Under the pieces are notes generated by a model. That model was not told the DNA's origin and searched no databases. It saw only the letters and a program-made list of their open reading frames with translations. Positions 58,501 to 64,000 of a DNA stretch of 64,000 nucleotides are shown here, in pieces. Position 1 is the first letter of the stretch; each line of letters begins with the position of its first letter. The stretch spans positions 14,420,169-14,484,168 of the forward strand of contig NC_087072.1 of assembly GCF_026151205.1 (NCBI RefSeq). The letters run 5' to 3'. Origin of the DNA: Bolinopsis microptera (lineage: Eukaryota > Ctenophora > Tentaculata > Lobata > Bolinopsidae). Both the position numbers and the translations under genes were made by a program.

Positions 58501-61500
58501 TCTTGTAGTACTGCTGTCGTGTCCCGCTCTATAGCGTCTCTCCTCTACTCCTCTATAGTTCAACTTGTTATCTCTAACCGCTCACAACTGCAATCCGGCA
58601 CAGTCTAACCGGATTTAATTGTCCGGATATCCGTTTTAAAGGTAAATGTCATGTCAGAGTTGGCTGTGTAGTTGTGTGATATTTGTTGAACCCTACATCT
58701 GACGTTAAGGGAGAGCTGTCACAAATTAAACAAAAGTCCGTATATCTAACCTTGTTAGGCGATGTGAGCGGCCGTCAAGCTGTCCATCATTAATTTCTGG
58801 TAAAAGTGGAGCTGTTAAAAGTAGTATATAGTATATATAGTGAAAGAGAGGGAGAGAGAGAGCTAGAGTTGAATCGTTAACTGTTTTAACAGTACACTGA
58901 TTAACAAGCTGTTACTCCAAGTTACATATTTTAAAGCCAGTTTGAGGCGGCATCTCTCCCCGTACAAGCAGGCCGGTAGGGAGTGTGAAATGCCTGCTCG
59001 TATGTAGGGCCACGTATTATTCCCCGCACTGTGTTTCTTGACTACATCTAGACTGATTCCCGATGTTTAGAGCTGTCAGTTCCCCTGTGTTGTTTTGAGT
59101 GTGTTACAGTTGTGTTACAGTTGTGTTACAGTTGTGTTACAGTAGTGTTACTCTCAGGTAGGATATATTGGAGTTGTACATCTTCTAAATTACTTCGTCT
59201 CCTTACACCTAGCACTGGATACTTATATCCTCCAATATATATCTAGATATTTTCGGATTTTTGTGTCTTGATACCAACGTAAAACAATCTTTGTACTAGA
59301 GCTTTGCATTTTTGGCATTTTCCGTTATTGAATATTGATATTTCTATTTGAGAGATTTCATGCGGATATTGATTTTCATGAAAATCAAAATATTTTAAGT
59401 AAATTTACTATCTCTTCCTGAAATGCGAGATCGTATTATCATGGCCCAATATAGCTCAACATTATTCACAAGTTATCTACTATACACACAGTCTCTGTAA
59501 CAAGTCAACAAGTGCCCTGTAATCCTTATCTAAAATAGCTCACTCTACTGTTATCCTTATCTAAAATATATCACCCCACTGTAATCCTTATCTAAAATAT
59601 CTCACTCTACTGTAATCCTTATCTAAAATAGATCACTCTACTGTAATCCTTATCTAAAATAGATCACTCTACTGTTATCCTTATCTAAAATAGCTCACTC
59701 TACTGTTATCCTTATCTAACATATCTCACCCTACTGTAATCCTTATCTAAAATAGCTCACTCTACTGGTATCCTTATCTAAAATATATCACCCTACTGTA
59801 ATCCTTATCTAACAATTTCTGTAACTCTTATCTCTCCAGGTGTCCAGCGTGTAAGATAAGGTGTCACCGACTGTGTTCTGATCGAGCCCCTCCTAAGTGT
59901 GTCAAACTCTCTCCCAAACTCAAAAAACCCAAGGTGCGTCTTGAGTAGTTAATTACTTTACGATTAGTTTGTTAATTATCTCTGTGTTTGTAACACCCAA
60001 ATTTGGCCCATTTTCCGATGTGAAGTGTAAACCCGCCTTTGAGTAGAATCCACCGTGTAGTATCACCATCTCATTACCAAGAATAGCAGTGCAATTGGGA
60101 GAATAGAACTGTGTGGAGAAAAACTATCTCTTGAGTTTCTGCTGAATTTTCGCAGCTCTGCTGTGTAGAAATACTTCATAACAAGGAACTGAAACTGCTA
60201 GTTTCGGGTGTGTATTCTACGAATATCCTAATATCTTGGTATTTCTTGTATTTATAGATTACATACCACTTTTTTCTCAACTTCACTTCCTACTTCTGAC
60301 TAACTCGGCACATACTTCAGGATCATCCAGGATCAGCGCGTGGGTTTGACTTGTTGCGGAGAAAAGTCGGAGAAAACAAGATGAGATACGTCGACGAGAA
60401 GTATGATTTGGATCTCAGGTATTTTGCTAGACGTTATTATATCAGAGCCCTTAATTAGCATCGGCTCTAAAACTCTGATTAAGTAATAGGAATTCCATTA
60501 GCGCTCTGCAATCTGCAGAAATATGCGAAGTTCGTTAACTGTCATGACGTTGAGGGCATGTAATGAGGCGCGCCCGTTTTACTTTCAGTTTTTGGGAGCA
60601 CTTTCATCTTGAGATGGAGAGCTTTTATATTAGCCCTCCCGGCTCGCCTTTAGATAAATAGCCAGGCTGAGTATTTGGGTGGGTTCGCGGCATTCAAATG
60701 TCATTACGTTATCCAGTATTTTTCCAAGGGATTCTTTTCAGATGTGAACTGTGTGTCCTTCGCTGCTTTTTGTGATTAATGTCACCCAAAACTCAAATCA
60801 AGGGCTGACCGGAAGTCGTTTCAATATTGTCGAGTGTTAAAATTTCATTAGACTAATGACCAGTAACTTGAGGGAGGAGCTGGCTGATTCGTTTTCATGC
60901 ACTCTGTCGCTCCTGTGACATTTATCTTTTTTCCTATTTGTCACAGCATATTAGTGGGATTATTACAGTCTTCCTTTGAAAATGCGCCAACATTTGATAT
61001 GTAACTAAGGAGTGTTCCTCAAGAATGCTGATGTAATTTTCGAGAAGAGCCCTTCCCCAAATCTAAAACCGCTCTCCGAGAACGAGGTTATATCTCTCAT
61101 CTCGGATAATATGGATGATGTAAGTGCTACATTGGATGGTAGCATGTAATTACTGAAGCCTATGTGATGATATCGGGTTGGATGAAGGACTGTTGTGTGA
61201 ATTCCTCTCTTGATGTCGTCATCATCTTCCATGACATGATAACGTTCTGTAGAAATACGTCATTGTTCCGCATGAAGCCAAGTTCTAGAAAACCTATCAG
61301 TCCTTGGTAGGCAGATTAGGTATGCTGAATATTTCCGATGACGTCATGAGACGATTACCCAGCTAATGAATGTGTGACTTTTCGAGCTTGGTATTTGGGA
61401 AATAGGAGCGTGAACTGCGTCATAGAATTATTATTATTAACCATAACTAGCCTCTAAATCGTTCAGAAAATGTATCTAAGTTTCGCAGTTAACATTCTCT

Positions 61501-63988
61501 GTTGCCTCGGTACCCTACTCTTAAAAAATCTGAAAACCGTTTGCACTTAGGAACTATAATTACGTAACAGGTCCGACACGCCTATATCTGCAGCGATTTT
61601 TTCCAGAAAATTCCATAATCAGACCACACCTTTATATCGCACGGCAACACTGTTACCGTGAATCTACTGTGCACTGTGCAGGGTATTTCGGGTACCTTCT
61701 ACTAATGTTACAGTTTCAGATCGCCTCTAGGCATTCTGACTTCCTTTTATGGGCATTAAGATAGTAAACAATCAGCATCGAGCTGCTGATCATATATTTC
61801 ACGACTGCTGTCATTGTCGTAGTCAGTCCTTCTTGTTCCTTCTCAACTGTTCCTGTCGCTACGTAAACCTACGGATCTGATAGAATTTTACAATTTGCCA
61901 CGGCTAGAAGTGTCCACTCTTCAAAAATCTGAAATGTTACCTCCACTATTACCGACTCGTGTCTTATCGGGGTCGTCTCAGTTGGCCCCCCCAGAGAAGT
62001 CACCTCGAACCAGGCTTACTTCTCCACTCGACTGTATTAACCCGTTTTCTTTCTACCTTGCTTTAAAGTGTCGGGAGTATATCCACAAGTAAGTCCCAAT
62101 AATAACGCGTTGTAACATTTCTTATCTTTATCTTTATCAGTTCTGGTTTGTCATTTGTCATCACCTGATCATACGGATCAAACAGATGACAAAGTGATAA
62201 TGGATCTTGTACCTAATATTTGAATCAGGAAACCATTAATTAATTTGCCGCGTGATAGCGACCTGCTTAATACTAACTACTTCCGCATCCACACACTCAA
62301 TCCACAATCAGTGGTCAAAACATGACAGATATTTCGTGCACACGTGTGACCCTTCGGCCTCCTTGTTAAACTGGAAATAATCCAAGAAGATTAGAAAGCG
62401 AGTTTTGAGGTTGCCGGGGGTCACTTAACCAATGTTGAGATAAAAGTGTTCATTAGATTAGCGGGGCTGCAACACGGTACAGGATGGTAGATAGTACACC
62501 TGCAGCTGGCAGGGCGTGGCTGGCTGTACACCAGTACAATGCCTTGTACAGGAAATTATCTCTGGCGTTGCCATCTAGCTGATACTTGCCTACCGCTGCC
62601 AGCATTCGTTACTCTAATTAGCACTGCTGTCAGTTGTTGTGCAGCGCCAGTCCGCCTCACTCTCGCACTGCCTTCTTGCTCCCGGTTCCGCTCCGTAGCT
62701 CTATGTTGTCTATTTTTACGGCATGTTGGGTCCTCAACAGACACCGAAAGAAGCCCCACTTTCAGTGAGTACTCGTAACTCTGCATTACAGAGATCTTTC
62801 TAGCGAGATGTGGCGTTAGATTCCTGAACTCCTGGAAGGAATGCTCCGGGGAGACGGCTAGAGGGACCTGCCGGCCAAGCTGGCTCCAGCCCTGGCTAGA
62901 GGGGGCCGGCCATGCAGGCTCCAGTCCTCCCCCAGCCTTGGCTAGCGGGGACCTGCCGGCCAAGCGGGCCCAGCACTGGCTAGAGGGGACCTGCCTGCCG
63001 AGCTGATCCAGCCTTGACTAGCGGGGACATGCCGGCCATGCGGGCCCCAGCCTTGACTAGCGGGGACATGCCGGCCATGCGGGCCCCAGCCCTCCCCCAT
63101 CCCTGGACTCTGTGCTATTTTTAGCCGCACAAATCCCGCTTACCCAGAACCTTGACTCAGTTTAAAACTATTGACAGTTGCTTAGTTTAACACGTTAACA
63201 ACTTATAGCAACATATGCAAATAACGCGCGGTGGCCATGCTAGCTGGATTCGTAAGATATAGTAGTAATATATCAGCTATTCGAAACTCGATACACCTAG
63301 TAGTGTAGTTTATATGTCATCTACCGCGCCCCGCCCATCCCCAGCCTGGAATCTAAAGCTCTGTAGCTACACTAAGTCTCTGTTTCGCGTGTTGTCTCTC
63401 TCTCCCTTGTGCTCACAACATGGTTACTTTCAGCTACATCACCCCCCGCATCATTGCCATGTCCTACCCGGCCCAGGGATTGGAGGCTGCCTACCGAAAC
63501 AAGCTTAAAGACGTGGCTGAACTCCTCGAGTCCAAACACAAGGACAAGTATTTGATAATCAACGTCAGTGACAGAAGCTATGACACCAGCTTTTTTAAGA
63601 ATCAGGTGAGAAAATCAGAGAAACGCCTTGTGTGATTTTATAATAACTGTCTTGTGTTGTTTGTGTGTGCCATACTGTGTGACAACGTAATGTTTGCTTC
63701 GCTAGCCCCCGCTGCTACGGCTTCCTCTTACCAGCATTTACATCTATCATTTTACCCGCCACATTTTAATTTGCTGCATGCAAAAGTATAATGTTTGTGT
63801 AATTCACGTTCTTGTGTTACAAAAAGCAAGTAATAACACATTCTTGGGTAAGAGATGGAGAGTAAATGAAATGTTCTAAAAATAACATACCATGTCAGGT
63901 AGTAGAGTTCGGCTGGCCTGATCACCATGCCCCCTCGATGAATCTGCTGATCTGTATTGTTAAAACTATGGACAGTTGGCTCCGTGAG
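52511..63988 (+). CDS. Tensin-like protein, 5' part: C2H2 finger, C1 domain, PTEN-type phosphatase start
   Basis: Focal-adhesion scaffold family. Exons in phase: 52511-52663, 53945-54063, 59840-59933, 60321-60418, 63434-63605, 63899-63988; the gene continues past the window. Exon 1 (51 codons after an in-frame stop) holds a classic C2H2 finger, C-x2-C-x12-H-x4-H (YCRQCDIIF...HYSLYH). Exons 2-3 form a C1 zinc domain, H-x12-C-x2-C-x10-C-x2-C-x4-H-x2-C-x7-C, with a short 10-residue middle spacer. Exon 4 ends KYDLDL and joins SYITPRIIAMSYP in exon 5, the conserved entry to the tensin phosphatase domain. Exon 6 has EFGWPDHHAP, the WPD-loop-like motif shared by tensin, PTEN and auxilin. A C1 domain before the phosphatase is known in tensin-2. 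The link to exon 1 rests only on phase and proximity. Confidence 0.75.
54550..55225 (+). pseudogene. LINE 3' end in tensin-like intron
   Basis: A frame at 54,550 reads HAPVAWNSLPLMLRCI and FKRMLKNYLYNQF, the terminal LINE ORF2 block. After an insertion with TTAC repeats (54,805-54,835), the LINE tail shared with 50,340-50,650 follows and ends in ATTTC repeats at about 55,225. Confidence 0.55.
56033..56718. promoter_or_regulatory. Cluster of six CACGTG E-boxes
   Basis: CACGTG occurs at 56,033, 56,054, 56,511, 56,670, 56,691 and 56,713. Most sit in GTCACGTGA, close to the TFEB/MITF/USF consensus. The cluster lies in the long intron between the two C1 exons of the tensin-like gene and may be an enhancer or internal promoter. 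Confidence 0.4.
58384..58392 (+). promoter_or_regulatory. Possible TATA box of an internal promoter
   Basis: TATATAAAG followed by GCGCCC. A GT donor-like AAAGGTAAATG occurs 250 bp downstream at about 58,638, so an alternative first exon is possible. Confidence 0.25.
59101..59150. repeat. 11-bp tandem repeat
   Basis: Four to five units of GTGTTACAGTT. Confidence 0.85.
59515..59837. repeat. 31-bp tandem array abutting a splice acceptor
   Basis: Ten units of the form CTGTAATCCTTATCTAAAAT plus AGCTCACTCTA. A decayed eleventh unit (CTGTAACTCTTATCTCTCCAG) is itself the polypyrimidine tract and AG of the tensin-like exon at 59,840. Confidence 0.9.
62860..63100. repeat. GC-rich minisatellite, unit about 39 bp
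   Basis: Units built on GACTAGCGGGGACATGCCGG and CCATGCGGGCCCCAG. The last two are nearly identical and earlier ones diverged. Intronic. Confidence 0.8.
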
Positions 63989-64000
63989 GTAAGGTGTTAA

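Noticed and set aside
62539-63130. Pro/Gly/Ala-rich frames in the minisatellite
   Set aside because: Produced by GC-rich tandem repeats; intronic and without conserved features.

Overview
The window looks like nuclear DNA from an invertebrate animal. Five protein genes are recognisable and all are of metazoan type. Several have introns with GT/AG boundaries and preserved reading phase. The intergenic and intronic DNA is AT-rich and crowded with mobile elements. The sequence alone does not fix the species. An early-branching animal such as a cnidarian is a guess.

Bases 1-20,500 are a nested repeat cluster. They hold two related families of LTR retroelement fragments (LTR types A and B). The minus-strand fragments carry an F-like fusion envelope gene followed by a small Ser-rich, basic ORF, then a polypurine tract and the LTR. 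These are interrupted by a hAT-type transposon with a 256-bp internal tandem array, a poly-G-ended transposon with 10-bp iterons, several families of very short inverted-repeat elements with 8-9 bp target duplications, tRNA-like repeats and LINE 3' ends. One intact cellular gene, RAB5IF, sits in the middle (13.03-13.39 kb) as a single exon.

Bases 20,537-36,408 (minus strand) are a complete 12-exon PDIA4/ERp72 gene: signal peptide, three CGHC thioredoxin domains and a C-terminal REEL. Two of its introns host other genes. Intron 9 contains a two-exon UNC93-like transporter on the opposite strand. Intron 7 (about 7.3 kb) contains an intronless class A GPCR on the same strand, plus a tRNA-Gly-derived SINE and a second poly-G-ended transposon.

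Bases 36,409-52,486 have no recognisable host gene. They hold a SINE, a hAT-like element, a recent 1.25-kb tandem duplication carrying LINE 5' sequence, a degenerate pol-like stretch, paired short MITEs, and a LINE tail with a MITE inserted in it.

Bases 52,511-63,988 (plus strand) are the 5' part of a tensin-like gene that runs off the window. Exons encode a single C2H2 finger, an atypical C1 domain, and the start of a PTEN/tensin-type phosphatase domain. Its introns contain a cluster of six CACGTG motifs, a 31-bp tandem array that runs into a splice acceptor, a GC-rich minisatellite and LINE remains.

The most unusual material is the env plus Ser-rich accessory ORF arrangement, the poly-G transposons whose ends are both inverted and direct repeats, and several insertions whose empty sites are preserved elsewhere in the same window.
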